Assembly (NCBI RefSeq): GCF_900156735.1
Contig: NZ_FTOL01000002.1
Location: 682,001 to 746,000 of the forward strand
Origin: Chryseobacterium ureilyticum
GTDB taxonomy: Bacteria; Bacteroidota; Bacteroidia; Flavobacteriales; Weeksellaceae
Direction: 5' to 3'
DNA length: 64,000 nt
The notes under the pieces were generated by a model. The model was not told where the DNA came from. It made no database searches and saw nothing but the letters and a program-made list of their open reading frames with translations. Both the position numbers and the translations under genes were made by a program. Position 1 is the stretch's first letter. Each line of letters starts with the position of its first letter. Shown piece by piece: positions 29,401 to 36,647 of this stretch.

Positions 29401-29865
29401 TCCATTGAAATTGATGGCACAACAGTAAAAATAGGCGTAACCGGTGGTAATCCTCCTTATGAATATTCCCTTGATGGCGTAATATGGCAAACCTCAAATA
29501 TTTTCAATAATGTTCCGAGGGGAGCTCACGAGGTTTTCGTTAGAGATTCTAAACTGTGTGCAGAAGTAAAAAAAGAATTTGCTATTATTAATCTTATCAA
29601 TACTATTACACCTAATGGTGACGGTCGTAATGAAGCTATAGATTACTCTGCTTTAATGGCAAACGACAACCTTGTCTTCAGAATTTTTGACAGATATGGA
29701 GCAGAAATTTTCAGAGGAAGCAGAGACAACAGATATACCTGGGACGGAAGAGTGGGTGGAAGATATGTTCCTACTGCCACTTATTGGTATTTCATTAGCT
29801 GGACAGAGTTTGGATCTACAGTTTCCGTGAAGTATTCCAGTTGGCTACTGGTAAGGCACCGATAA
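26470..29865 (+). CDS. Large T9SS type B secreted protein with IgGFc-binding-like region, copy 3
   Basis: This 1131-residue paralogue has the full layout of copy 1. The signal peptide ends near residue 19 (TFAQ). The IgGFc-binding-like region carries ATENNTTVTITGY, then VTNGNFNGQY, DQAVPVNRLGNEF and KNAYVYQLLAG. An Ig-like YQWYRNG module follows. Three Cys/Asp modules start near 641, 731 and 825 (CDINGQG, CDDNLDG, CDDDLDG). LDAGPGFDKYLWSTGATT and a SprB-like repeat come before the terminal sorting domain (NTITPNGDGRNEA to the end). Copies 1 and 3 begin with nearly the same residues (QLD-EHWFAPM). It has its own promoter after a terminator, so copy 3 can be expressed separately from copies 1 and 2. 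Confidence 0.85.
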   Translation: MKKFLSFLLLFYFFSSTFAQLDREHWFAPMVDRSGAPNPYQKLYLSTSRTTPFPVSIYNNNVLIGTVNISKNNPQKFDVLRNYIITTQQTDLFTPTTKGLYLKAEFPFYANLRFSVFNHAEIITSKGIPSTGNNFFAASAPISVSYDILNFMTSVLATENNTTVTITGYSPSVQFSNGTTGATNPTITFTLNKGQSYIIDGIGNIAGNFDGFIGAKITANKPVNVTNGNFNGQYAGNFSTSSDILMDQAVPVNRLGNEFALVKGNGNIGANMEGAVVIATEDNTQIYVNNEILPVATINTGKYFVIPDTKYSNQGGGHFNLYIKTSKNAYVYQLLAGGSNTGNEVATGGFNFIPALNCYLPKQINELGFIDENFVLSNGNPTGILNIPTKLNLITERGAIVKVNGIDPPPSSGPYNMTGTTNWVTYGIPNTTGTITITSTKAITGGITAGSDAVGYGGFFAGFPTQPVILKSGGDCAPGIELTVDPIIYDTYQWYRNGILINGATGSSISPTQSGYYTCSVTMGSCAPLVTERYKVLNCTKLTNTAYNVCNTQVITPSFSNSTQTPVINTIAITTPPTSGTAVINPATGAITYTVNTPGVTGNDTFTYTFCGNDPDFPDCETVTVNINITAIAVTNATLSACDINGQGTFNLTTANVTSASPVTITYYPTLADAQTENPATLITGNTSYTAPNGTIIYAVVKNSLGCKSIAQITLSLYNKAIVVDNYTGTFCDDNLDGIVEITLSNLTPIVLNNPTYFTVRYYQDITNANAGNNNTLPNNWSYTAPTTIYIRVDSPDGCATVIKPLQLSIGPRVPLLTRAVTQSVCDDDLDGLKSVNLTQFIPQFTLDPGVTYTFHESLANARNNISPIAPTVNITNSQTFYVRFEKNGICPEVESIKINIKIPKKSDVLIDQSICPKATTKLDAGPGFDKYLWSTGATTPSINNVPAGSYWVELTSNGCTYKQFVNVTEYQLPVISSIEIDGTTVKIGVTGGNPPYEYSLDGVIWQTSNIFNNVPRGAHEVFVRDSKLCAEVKKEFAIINLINTITPNGDGRNEAIDYSALMANDNLVFRIFDRYGAEIFRGSRDNRYTWDGRVGGRYVPTATYWYFISWTEFGSTVSVKYSSWLLVRHR

Positions 29866-30023
29866 AGGATAAGGCTGGAATACTATTTTATTTCAGCCTT
29901 ATTCTTTATATTTTTAACTTCCATAAACTTTTATAACACTCATTAACAAATTAATGCTAAAGTTTAATATAACTTTAACCACTATTGTTCATCTAAATAA
30001 GCACAAATTGCTGTAATTCTATG

Positions 30024-30031
30024 TAATTTTG
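30024..30031 (+). promoter_or_regulatory. -7 promoter element of the 30040 gene
   Basis: TAATTTTG ends 8 nt before the ATG at 30040, so the leader would be almost absent. Confidence 0.5.
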
Positions 30032-30039
30032 CCAATTAT

Positions 30040-30834
30040 ATGAAGAAACTGTTTACTCTGTTGTTATTGATTTTTCTTACAAAAATCAGTGCTCAAACAT
30101 ACTCTGGAGAGGTATTCTTAAGAGATAATTCAATCCTGTATCTTAATCAGGTATATGTTACCAACCTGAACACTCAAAAGACTGTTCTTACTGACTATAA
30201 CGGCAATTTCACCGTTCCTGCAAACCCTGGGGACGTTATCCGATTTACATCTATTGTCACTGAAAGAAAAGATATAAAACTGACTCCACAATTGATGGAA
30301 CAGAAAAACCTGGTAGAACTTAAGATTGCCTATTATGAAATTCAGGAAATTGTACTCAGCAGATTCAAACCTACCGGAAACCTTAGATATGATGTTAACT
30401 CACTCAGAAAAGAGGATAAAGGACTTGCTATCAAAAAGGTTATTGGACTTCCTCAACCTAAAGGTGACGGAACTTCACCGGAACTTCCTGTTGCCGGATT
30501 AAGGGATGGCGGACTTACTTTAAGCCTCGAAAGTATTTATGATGTACTTTCCGGGGAAAGAAAGAAAAAGCAACGTTATCTTGCCTATGAAAGAATGAAC
30601 AACTCTGTTACCCAGATTAAAAACTATCTTGGTAAAGATTATTTTACAAGATTTAAAATCCCTGAAAATCTGATAGATAACTTCCTGCAATTCGTTTATA
30701 GCTCAGAAAACATTGAGGCTTATGTGCTTGCCGGAAATTTTGAAGCGATAAAAATTCCTATTGAAAAATATCTCCCGATTTACCAGAGAAGATTAAGGAA
30801 TTCTCATCTTCAGGAAATTGTTGACAGTAAATAA
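30040..30834 (+). CDS. Secreted protein with carboxypeptidase-regulatory-like domain
   Basis: This 264-residue protein has a signal peptide (about 1-19, ISAQ). A small beta-sandwich of the carboxypeptidase-regulatory-like type follows (about 22-90), read from the NQVYVTNLNTQKTVLTDYNG and PGDVIRFTSI segments. The rest is a helical, charged domain of about 170 residues with GLPQPKGDGTSPELPV near 133-148 and a final RRLRNSHLQEI. I do not recognise the C-terminal domain; similar proteins are common in flavobacteria. It lacks a TonB-dependent barrel and a T9SS sorting domain, so it is probably periplasmic. It is alone between a promoter and a terminator, next to the adhesin-like genes. Confidence 0.7.
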   Translation: MKKLFTLLLLIFLTKISAQTYSGEVFLRDNSILYLNQVYVTNLNTQKTVLTDYNGNFTVPANPGDVIRFTSIVTERKDIKLTPQLMEQKNLVELKIAYYEIQEIVLSRFKPTGNLRYDVNSLRKEDKGLAIKKVIGLPQPKGDGTSPELPVAGLRDGGLTLSLESIYDVLSGERKKKQRYLAYERMNNSVTQIKNYLGKDYFTRFKIPENLIDNFLQFVYSSENIEAYVLAGNFEAIKIPIEKYLPIYQRRLRNSHLQEIVDSK

Positions 30835-30854
30835 TTCCACAAATATTTATATAT

Positions 30855-30885
30855 AAAAAATCCATGTATATACATGGATTTTTTT
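30855..30885 (+). terminator. Terminator after the 30040 gene
   Basis: An 18-nt perfect palindrome, TCCATGTATATACATGGA, is flanked by an A run and a T run. Confidence 0.85.
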
Positions 30886-31071
30886 GTTGCATAATAATAA
30901 TTACTTAAACTTTAGCAAATACTTTTAGTGAATATTCAAAAATATGCGTAAATTTATATCACAATCAAGTGTTTAAAATAAAAACAATACTATTTCGTTA
31001 TCATAGAAAAAGACTAATAGACCTAAACACAGATTAAGAAAAGTACACCATTTTTAACTTAATATTTATTA

Positions 31072-31845
31072 ATGAAAAGAATACTTTTACTTATTGCCTC
31101 AGTCCTGTTTTTTAGTCTGTCTGCCCAAAAAAGAGGGAAAGACTATAGTGATATTATCAAAAGTAATAATATCTATGAAATCAATGCTTTCCTGAGAGAT
31201 GCCCATCCCGATGATCCAAGGCGTTCTGTACTGAAACCAAGGGTAATGGAACTGATGAAAGAGTATATCAAAAATGCTCATCCGGCAGACCAGAAAGTAA
31301 AAGATATGCAGGAAATGCTTGCTTTATTACGAAGAAGACCCTCTACAAAGATTACTTTTGATGAAATGAATGCGATCATCAAGCAAAAACAGATCGCAAA
31401 ATACAAAGCCGAGCTAGCTGCCAAACAATCAACCACGGTATACACTCCCAGTAATGCCCAGAATACATTTGTTGTAAATACAGCTTCAAATGCTGCTATT
31501 CCCAATGCAGAAGCCGAAGAATTCAATATGCTAATGAATATATCTCCGATTGAGCATCAGAATAAAACGGTAAAAATTCTTAATTCCTTATTTGACAATG
31601 ATCCTAATGCAAAAGAATGTATTGTAATGATCCAGAATCAATCCGACTGTAATATTATCGTAAGAATGGAAGGTGTAGGAACAACCAAATATAGACTTGC
31701 CATTCCTGCTCACAGTGACAACTCAATTGTTATTGAGAAAGGACAATACCTTTTTAACAGTTTAGTTTGCGGTGCACAGTATGCTTCACAAAAAACCATT
31801 CAAGCAGCTATTATGGTAGCACTCGGAAGTACAACAGCAAAATAA
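31072..31845 (+). CDS. Secreted protein of the DUF6759-like family, copy 2
   Basis: This 257-residue protein has a signal peptide (about 1-19, SLSAQ). A charged helical region with two His-Pro repeats (AHPDDPRR near 44-51, AHPADQKV near 70-77) leads to an Ala/Thr/Asn linker and then the shared C-terminal domain (about 170-257). The domain reads SLFDNDPNAKECIVMIQN, then SDCNIIVRMEG, KYRLAIPAH, EKGQYLFNSLVCGAQYAS. The two conserved cysteines match copies 1 and 3. The function is unknown. It is exported and sits upstream of trmB with 100 nt between them. No -7 element is clear in the 237 nt upstream. Confidence 0.72.
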   Translation: MKRILLLIASVLFFSLSAQKRGKDYSDIIKSNNIYEINAFLRDAHPDDPRRSVLKPRVMELMKEYIKNAHPADQKVKDMQEMLALLRRRPSTKITFDEMNAIIKQKQIAKYKAELAAKQSTTVYTPSNAQNTFVVNTASNAAIPNAEAEEFNMLMNISPIEHQNKTVKILNSLFDNDPNAKECIVMIQNQSDCNIIVRMEGVGTTKYRLAIPAHSDNSIVIEKGQYLFNSLVCGAQYASQKTIQAAIMVALGSTTAK

Positions 31846-31915
31846 TCAAATCAATATAATATTTTCAGCATTGGTCTTTTAGTTTTAAAAGCCCTTAATT
31901 CTATGTAAATTTTAG

Positions 31916-31923
31916 TATTTTTG
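31916..31923 (+). promoter_or_regulatory. -7 promoter element of trmB
   Basis: TATTTTTG ends 22 nt before the trmB ATG. Confidence 0.55.
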
Positions 31924-31945
31924 CAGTCATTTTATAAATGACTCA

Positions 31946-32623
31946 ATGGGCAAGAATAAATTAGCAAGATTTGCAGAAAACAAGATACTACCAAATGTAA
32001 TTCAACCTACAAGGGAAGATGCTTTAGAAGGTTTTGAATTGAAAGGAAAATGGAGAGATAATTTCTTCAAAAATGATAATCCTATCGTTCTTGAATTAGG
32101 TTGTGGTAAAGGAGAATATTCTGTAGGATTGGCAAAAACGTTCCCTGAAAAGAACTTTATCGGGGTTGACATTAAAGGAGCAAGATTTTGGTTTGGAGCT
32201 AAGGAAGCTGTGGACAACAATATGAACAATGTGGCGTTTTTAAGAACACAGATTGAGCTTGTTGATTATTTCTTTGCAGAAAATGAAGTGGATGAAATCT
32301 GGATTACTTTTCCAGATCCACAAATTAAATATAAAAGAACAAAACATAGATTAACTCACCCTGATTTCCTAAACAGGTATAAAAAGTTTCTTAAACCAGG
32401 AGGGATTGTACATTTAAAAACAGATTCAGAGTTTCTTCATGGCTACACTTTAGGATATTTACAGGGAGCCGGATATGAGATCATTTCTGCTCACCATGAT
32501 ATCTATGGAGCACCAGAATATGATCCTAACACGGAGCATTTGAGAGACATCAAAACATATTATGAAGAACTGTTCTCTTCCAAAGGCAAAACAATTACTT
32601 ATATCAAATTCCGTATCAACTAA
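31946..32623 (+). CDS. trmB: tRNA (guanine46-N7)-methyltransferase
   Basis: TrmB makes 7-methylguanosine at position 46 in the tRNA variable loop using S-adenosylmethionine. The 225-residue protein has the SAM-binding motif ELGCGKGEYSVGLA (near 50-63), GVDIKGARFWFGAKEA near 73-88 and the family signature ITFPDPQIKYKRTKHRLTHP near 119-138. That signature holds the DPW-like and RL-P residues that bind tRNA. It carries the short, basic N-terminus seen in flavobacteria. The lipoprotein gene at 32668 follows within 44 nt and is probably co-transcribed. Confidence 0.95.
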   Translation: MGKNKLARFAENKILPNVIQPTREDALEGFELKGKWRDNFFKNDNPIVLELGCGKGEYSVGLAKTFPEKNFIGVDIKGARFWFGAKEAVDNNMNNVAFLRTQIELVDYFFAENEVDEIWITFPDPQIKYKRTKHRLTHPDFLNRYKKFLKPGGIVHLKTDSEFLHGYTLGYLQGAGYEIISAHHDIYGAPEYDPNTEHLRDIKTYYEELFSSKGKTITYIKFRIN

Positions 32624-32667
32624 TGAACTGATTCAGTTTATTATCTAACAAGGAAAAATAAAACGGT

Positions 32668-33111
32668 ATGAAAAAGCTATTCATTCTCGCAGGAGTATCA
32701 CTGATTCTTACCAGCTGTAATGTGAATTACGGTGGTTACCCTATAAGGAATCCTTATCCTACCAATAATCGTGGTAATGCCGGTAATGCTGCCAATGCGG
32801 AAAGAGAATATAATGAGCTTATCAAAACTTATAAGCCGGAGACCGCAGATGTTTTGAATGATCTACTTAATGATGATGATCCCGGTAATCCCCGAACCTC
32901 AATTTCTGTGGAAAATAAGTCACGTTGTAACATGGTACTGACAGTAAGTGGAAATAATTTCTTTAAAAAGATTCCTATAGGTTCAGGAAAAATAGGATAT
33001 ACAATGGTTCCTAAAAATCAAAACTATAGGTTGTCCGGAATGCTTTGTAATTCATCTTATCAATCTACAAAGTTTATTACCAGTTCATACTCAATAAAGC
33101 TTACCAATTAA
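32668..33111 (+). CDS. Putative lipoprotein of the DUF6759-like family, copy 3
   Basis: This 147-residue protein is a short relative of the genes at 18174 and 31072. The signal peptide ends in a lipobox (LILTSC, lipidated Cys at 17), so unlike copies 1 and 2 it should be a lipoprotein. A short Asn/Gly/Ala linker replaces the long ones. The common domain runs from about 60 to 147 with LLNDDDPGNPRTSISVEN, then SRCNMVLTVSG, KKIPIGSG and LCNSSYQSTKFI, keeping both cysteines. The function is unknown. It is 44 nt after trmB with no promoter box of its own, and a terminator follows. Confidence 0.72.
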   Translation: MKKLFILAGVSLILTSCNVNYGGYPIRNPYPTNNRGNAGNAANAEREYNELIKTYKPETADVLNDLLNDDDPGNPRTSISVENKSRCNMVLTVSGNNFFKKIPIGSGKIGYTMVPKNQNYRLSGMLCNSSYQSTKFITSSYSIKLTN

Positions 33112-33116
33112 AATAA

Positions 33117-33144
33117 AAAACCCACAGAATATACTGTGGGTTTT
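33117..33144 (+). terminator. Terminator after the trmB unit
   Basis: AAAACCCACAG (33117-33127) pairs with CTGTGGGTTTT (33134-33144), and a T-rich stretch follows. Confidence 0.8.
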
Positions 33145-33257
33145 CTTTTTCAGAAGTTACACGGTCAATGGCAATGTTTATTTTATTAATAATACTTATA
33201 AACCATTAATATCTGACATCGTAAAAGACAATGCTTAAATTCATTTCGTATAAACAA

Positions 33258-33287
33258 AAAAACGCTGGACCGAAATCCAGCGTTTTT
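33258..33287 (-). terminator. Terminator of the rplM-rpsI-rpsB unit
   Basis: AAAAACGCTGGA (33258-33269) pairs with TCCAGCGTTTTT (33276-33287). Read on the minus strand it directly follows rpsB. Confidence 0.85.
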
Positions 33288-33310
33288 CCTATATTAAAGA
33301 AAATCTTTAA

Positions 33311-34072
33311 TTATTCTGCATCGAAATCAGCATCTGTATCAGCAGACACCTTTTCTCCTTCTTCTTTAGATTTTTCTTTATCAGCTTTTCTTTGAGACTG
33401 ACCTTCTTTGATAGAATCAGAAACAATGCTTAAGATCATATCGATAGATTTAGAAGCATCATCGTTTCCTGGGATAACGAAATCTACTTTTCTAGGATCA
33501 GAGTTTGTATCAACGATACCGAAAACTGGAATACCAAGTTTCTTAGCTTCAGTTACCGCGATGTGCTCTCTTAAGATATCAACTACAAAAATTGCAGAAG
33601 GAAGTCTAACCATGTCAGAGATAGAACCTAAGTTTTTCTCTAAGTTAGCTCTTTGTCTGTCAACTTGTAATCTTTCTTTTTTAGATAAAGTTTCGAACGT
33701 ACCGTCTTTTTTCATTTTGTCGATAGAGTTCATCTTCTTTACCGCCTTTCTGATAGTAACGAAGTTCGTTAACATACCTCCAGGCCATCTTTCTGTAATA
33801 TAAGGCATATTAAGTTCAGAAGCGTGTTTTGCAACAACTTCTTTCGCTTGCTTCTTAGTAGCTACGAAAAGAACTTTTTTACCTGCAGAAGTTAATTTTT
33901 CTAAAGCGCTGCACGCTTCATCTAATTTAACTGCTGTTTTATGTAAGTCTACAATGTGAATACCGTTCTTCTCCATAAAAATGTATGGAGCCATATTTGG
34001 ATTCCACTTTCTAGTCATGTGACCGAAGTGTACGCCAGCCTCTAAAAGGTCTTTTACATTTGCTTTTGCCAT
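33311..34072 (-). CDS. rpsB: 30S ribosomal protein S2
   Basis: S2 is a small-subunit protein that recruits S1-type function at the ribosome. The 253-residue protein has LLEAGVHFGHMTRKWNPNMAPYI at 9-31, TKKQAKEV near 72-79, ITERWPGGMLTNF near 91-103 and FGIVDTNSDPRKVDFVIPGNDDA near 184-206. These are the S2 signatures; the protein ends in a charged, acidic tail. It is the third gene of a minus-strand ribosomal unit after rplM and rpsI. A 207-nt gap with short repeats separates it from rpsI. tsf, the usual next gene, is missing from its normal downstream place. Confidence 0.97.
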   Translation of the reverse strand: MAKANVKDLLEAGVHFGHMTRKWNPNMAPYIFMEKNGIHIVDLHKTAVKLDEACSALEKLTSAGKKVLFVATKKQAKEVVAKHASELNMPYITERWPGGMLTNFVTIRKAVKKMNSIDKMKKDGTFETLSKKERLQVDRQRANLEKNLGSISDMVRLPSAIFVVDILREHIAVTEAKKLGIPVFGIVDTNSDPRKVDFVIPGNDDASKSIDMILSIVSDSIKEGQSQRKADKEKSKEEGEKVSADTDADFDAE

Positions 34073-34160
34073 GTTTTCTGTTTTTGTTAGTTTACTTTCC
34101 GTTTTTTAAACAATCAACAACTTCTTTAGATGGGAGAAGCGTTTGGATGCTAAACGTAAC

Positions 34161-34273
34161 GGGCAATGGGCGGTCTGCTTATTGCTTTTGGCAATGGGCT
34201 TTTCGCCGAGATTAAGTTTAAATAAAATGTAGTACATTTCTGTAGCCAATAGCCGATAGCCATTCGCCAACAG
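34161..34273. repeat. Degenerate short repeats between rpsI and rpsB
   Basis: The gap contains GGGCAATGGGC-like units (34161 onward and near 34190) and AGCCAATAGCCGATAGCCATTCG-like units (34244-34273), each a GCCAATAG/GCCATTG word repeated with changes. It is unusually GC-rich for an intergenic stretch here. It interrupts what is otherwise a tight ribosomal operon. Confidence 0.5.
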
Positions 34274-34279
34274 CAAATC

Positions 34280-34666
34280 TTAACGTTTTGAGAATTGGAA
34301 TCTCTTTCTTGCTTTTTTCTGACCTGGCTTCTTTCTTTCCACCATTCTTGCGTCTCTTGTAAGTAAACCAGCTGGCTTTAATGCTAATCTGAACTCAGCG
34401 TTGATTTCGCATAAAGCTCTTGAAATACCTAATCTGATAGCCTCTGCCTGACCTGTATTTCCACCACCGAATACGTTTACGGTAACGTCATACTGACCAA
34501 CAGTCTCAGAAAGGATGAACGGTTGGTTTAATTTGTAAACCATCACGTCTGTAGAGAAATATTCTTTAGCATCTTTACCGTTTACTGTAATGTTTCCAGA
34601 ACCTGGTCTTACATAAACTCTTGCTACAGAAGTTTTTCTTCTTCCGATTTTGTGAACTATAGACAT
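34280..34666 (-). CDS. rpsI: 30S ribosomal protein S9
   Basis: The 128-residue protein begins [21 protein letters not shown] after its first residues and ends in [14 protein letters not shown], the conserved S9 tail that reaches the P-site t[22 protein letters not shown] in the middle is a further family mark. It is 6 nt downstream of rplM on the minus strand, the almost universal L13-S9 pair. The -7 element and TTTG -33 upstream of rplM serve both. Confidence 0.98.
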   Translation of the reverse strand: MSIVHKIGRRKTSVARVYVRPGSGNITVNGKDAKEYFSTDVMVYKLNQPFILSETVGQYDVTVNVFGGGNTGQAEAIRLGISRALCEINAEFRLALKPAGLLTRDARMVERKKPGQKKARKRFQFSKR

Positions 34667-34672
34667 AATTAA

Positions 34673-35128
34673 TTATTTAAATTCGTTAACATTAATTGTT
34701 TTAGGCTGTTGAGCTTCATGTTTGTGCTCAGTTCCTTCATATAAATAAAGGTTCTTAAGGATAGCAGCTCCTAATCTGTTTTTAGGTAACATACCTTTTA
34801 CAGACTTCTCTAATACCTTTAAAGAATCTTTCTTTTGAAGTTCAGCCGCAGTCATAGACTTCTGTCCACCAGGGTATCCTGTATGCCAGATATAAGTCTT
34901 ATCAGCCCACTTGTTTCCGGAAAGTGTAATTTTCCCAGCATTCAAAACGATTACGTTATCACCACAATCTACGTGAGGTGTAAAGTTCGTTTTGTGCTTA
35001 CCTCTCAAAATCTTTGCAACCGTAGAAGCTAGTCTTCCTAACGGCTGTCCTTCAGCGTCTACCACAACCCATTCTTTATTAGCAGTAGCTTTGTTCGCTG
35101 AAACAGTTTTGTAACTTAATGTATTCAC
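34673..35128 (-). CDS. rplM: 50S ribosomal protein L13
   Basis: L13 is an early-assembling large-subunit protein. The 151-residue protein has the signatures WVVVDAEGQPLGRLASTVAKIL (near 21-42), GDNVIVLNAGKI near 57-68, KTYIWHTGYPGG near 78-89 and GMLPKNRLG near 112-120. The start codon is GTG at 35128; the sequence from there (MNTLSYKTVSANKA) matches flavobacterial L13 N-termini. It is the first gene of the rplM-rpsI-rpsB unit, which reads away from a good -33/-7 promoter. Confidence 0.98.
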   Translation of the reverse strand: MNTLSYKTVSANKATANKEWVVVDAEGQPLGRLASTVAKILRGKHKTNFTPHVDCGDNVIVLNAGKITLSGNKWADKTYIWHTGYPGGQKSMTAAELQKKDSLKVLEKSVKGMLPKNRLGAAILKNLYLYEGTEHKHEAQQPKTINVNEFK

Positions 35129-35174
35129 ACGTTTTAGTTAAAGATTAAACATAATTTACCCCTAAAAGGGTGTG

Positions 35175-35204
35175 CAAAGGTACAAATTATTTTCGTAACC
35201 CAAA
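35175..35204 (-). promoter_or_regulatory. Promoter of rplM-rpsI-rpsB
   Basis: On the minus strand TTTG (35201-35204) and TACCTTTG (35175-35182) are 18 nt apart, a full -33/-7 pair. The leader to the GTG is about 40 nt. Confidence 0.7.
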
Positions 35205-35277
35205 AACATATTTCATTTAATCTATATAATATCTGCTATTCAGCCTTCTACCATTAGATTTTAACACTTTTTATATT

Positions 35278-35295
35278 TTGGCATAAATCTTGTAA
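35278..35295 (+). promoter_or_regulatory. Possible sigma-54-type promoter element
   Basis: TTGGCATAAATCTTGTAA has GG and GT separated by 10 nt, near the -24/-12 pattern (GG-N10-GC). The second half lacks the ideal C. No gene starts soon after it; the first is at 35544. Confidence 0.3.
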
Positions 35296-35517
35296 ATTGT
35301 TGTTGCGATGAAAAAAAACGCTTAGATGATTCTAAGAACACAAATATGATAAAGCAAGAGTTTATTCCCTCAACTCTTTCTTTATTACATTCCCCCCCTT
35401 ACCATTTCTCTTTTATATTTATTCTTAAAAAAGATGTATCTCAATAATACATTTTATATTTATATTAATAATTTCTTCAAAAAGCTATTAACATCTTTAT
35501 TTATTTCATGAAATAAT

Positions 35518-35525
35518 TATCTTTG
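35518..35525 (+). promoter_or_regulatory. -7 promoter element of the DUF3667 gene
   Basis: TATCTTTG ends 18 nt before the ATG at 35544. The longer frame's TTG at 35523 lies inside this box. Confidence 0.6.
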
Positions 35526-35543
35526 TCGCAGAAGAAACTACCC

Positions 35544-36644
35544 ATGAGTCACGGAAAAATTAGAGACGATAAAACCTGTCTGAACTGCGGACACCACGTT
35601 GAAGAAAGATTCTGCCCCCATTGCGGACAGGAAAACACTGAAAGGCGACAACCTTTCTATTTTCTTTTTACCCATTTCATTGAAGATTTTACCCATTACG
35701 ACGGGCAGTTTTGGGGAACAGTAAAAAATTTATTATTTAAGCCAGGTAAACTCACAAATACTTATCTTGAAGGAAAGAGACAAATATTTGTACCTCCTGT
35801 AAAGCTTTATATTTTTGTCAGCTTTATCACATTTTTTGTATTTGCGCTGTTTCCTATGGTAAATATAGGATCCAGTGATAAACATAATGAAAAACAAGGC
35901 GAGACGGGTCTTGTAAAAATTATGAAACCTATTAAAGCTATTGGAGGAACACAGAAAATAATAGATAGTATAAAAGCTAAAAAAATACTGACTGAAGAAG
36001 ATTCTCTTGCTATTGAAAAGCTAAAAATGGTTCCTGATTCTGCCGAAGTAGAAAAAATACTGGACATGGACCGAACAATAGATTCCGGTGACGGAAACTA
36101 TAAATCAAAAAAATCCTACGATTCAGCTAAGGCTAAAAATCCAGGATTCTTAGATTTTGTTGAAAGACCTATTATTCATAAATACTTCGAGCTTAAGGAT
36201 CATGGCATTACTAAAAAGGAACTTTTAAGCAATATGATAGAAAAATCTTTTCACAATCTGCCTAAAGCTCTATTCATCTATCTCCCTTTATTTGCATTCT
36301 TTTTATGGGTATTTCATAATAAGAAGAAATGGTGGTATTTTGATCATGGAATTTTCACCCTGCATTACTTCTCTTTCTTATTACTTATTATTTTATTTAT
36401 ATTCCTGTTTGGAAAACTTACAAAACTAACAGAAATTAAATCCCTTAATGCTCTTCTCTACTTCGTAATGACTATCATTACAATCTACAGTATGGGATAT
36501 TTCTTTATTGCTCATCGACGGGTTTACCGCTCACATGGGCTGGTAAGCATTATAGTCGGGATCATATTATTTGCTATAAACTTCTTTGCATTCATGTTTT
36601 TACTTGCAGGGCTCGCGCTGGTAAGTTTTATGATGCTCCACTAA
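35544..36644 (+). CDS. DUF3667 membrane protein with zinc ribbon
   Basis: This 366-residue protein opens with a rubredoxin-like zinc ribbon, CLNCGHH and CPHCGQEN (C-x2-C twice, near residues 12-32). HFIEDFTHYDGQFWGTVKNL and KPGKLTNTYLEGKR follow, the DUF3667 signature. A first membrane span lies near 95-115 (LYIFVSFITFFVFALFP), then a charged loop with an Asp/Lys-rich middle, then about four spans from about 240 to the end. The start is the ATG at 35544, 18 nt after the -7 box. The family is common in Bacteroidota and its function is unknown. It stands alone and is closed by a bidirectional terminator. Confidence 0.85.
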   Translation: MSHGKIRDDKTCLNCGHHVEERFCPHCGQENTERRQPFYFLFTHFIEDFTHYDGQFWGTVKNLLFKPGKLTNTYLEGKRQIFVPPVKLYIFVSFITFFVFALFPMVNIGSSDKHNEKQGETGLVKIMKPIKAIGGTQKIIDSIKAKKILTEEDSLAIEKLKMVPDSAEVEKILDMDRTIDSGDGNYKSKKSYDSAKAKNPGFLDFVERPIIHKYFELKDHGITKKELLSNMIEKSFHNLPKALFIYLPLFAFFLWVFHNKKKWWYFDHGIFTLHYFSFLLLIILFIFLFGKLTKLTEIKSLNALLYFVMTIITIYSMGYFFIAHRRVYRSHGLVSIIVGIILFAINFFAFMFLLAGLALVSFMMLH

Positions 36645-36647
36645 AAT

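Larger units (their letters stand above)
35129..35543. other. Gene-free stretch between rplM and the DUF3667 gene
   Basis: This 415-nt stretch holds the divergent promoters of rplM and the 35544 gene, a sigma-54-like element (35278-35295) and a small hairpin (35321-35336). The rest is AT-rich with a C-run near 35395. No reading frame can be supported. Confidence 0.6.

Noticed and set aside
20100..29865. The three large proteins as true IgG-binding or Fc receptors
   Set aside because: The domain name comes from an animal mucin-like protein; bacterial members need not bind IgG. Only a surface or secreted role is supported.
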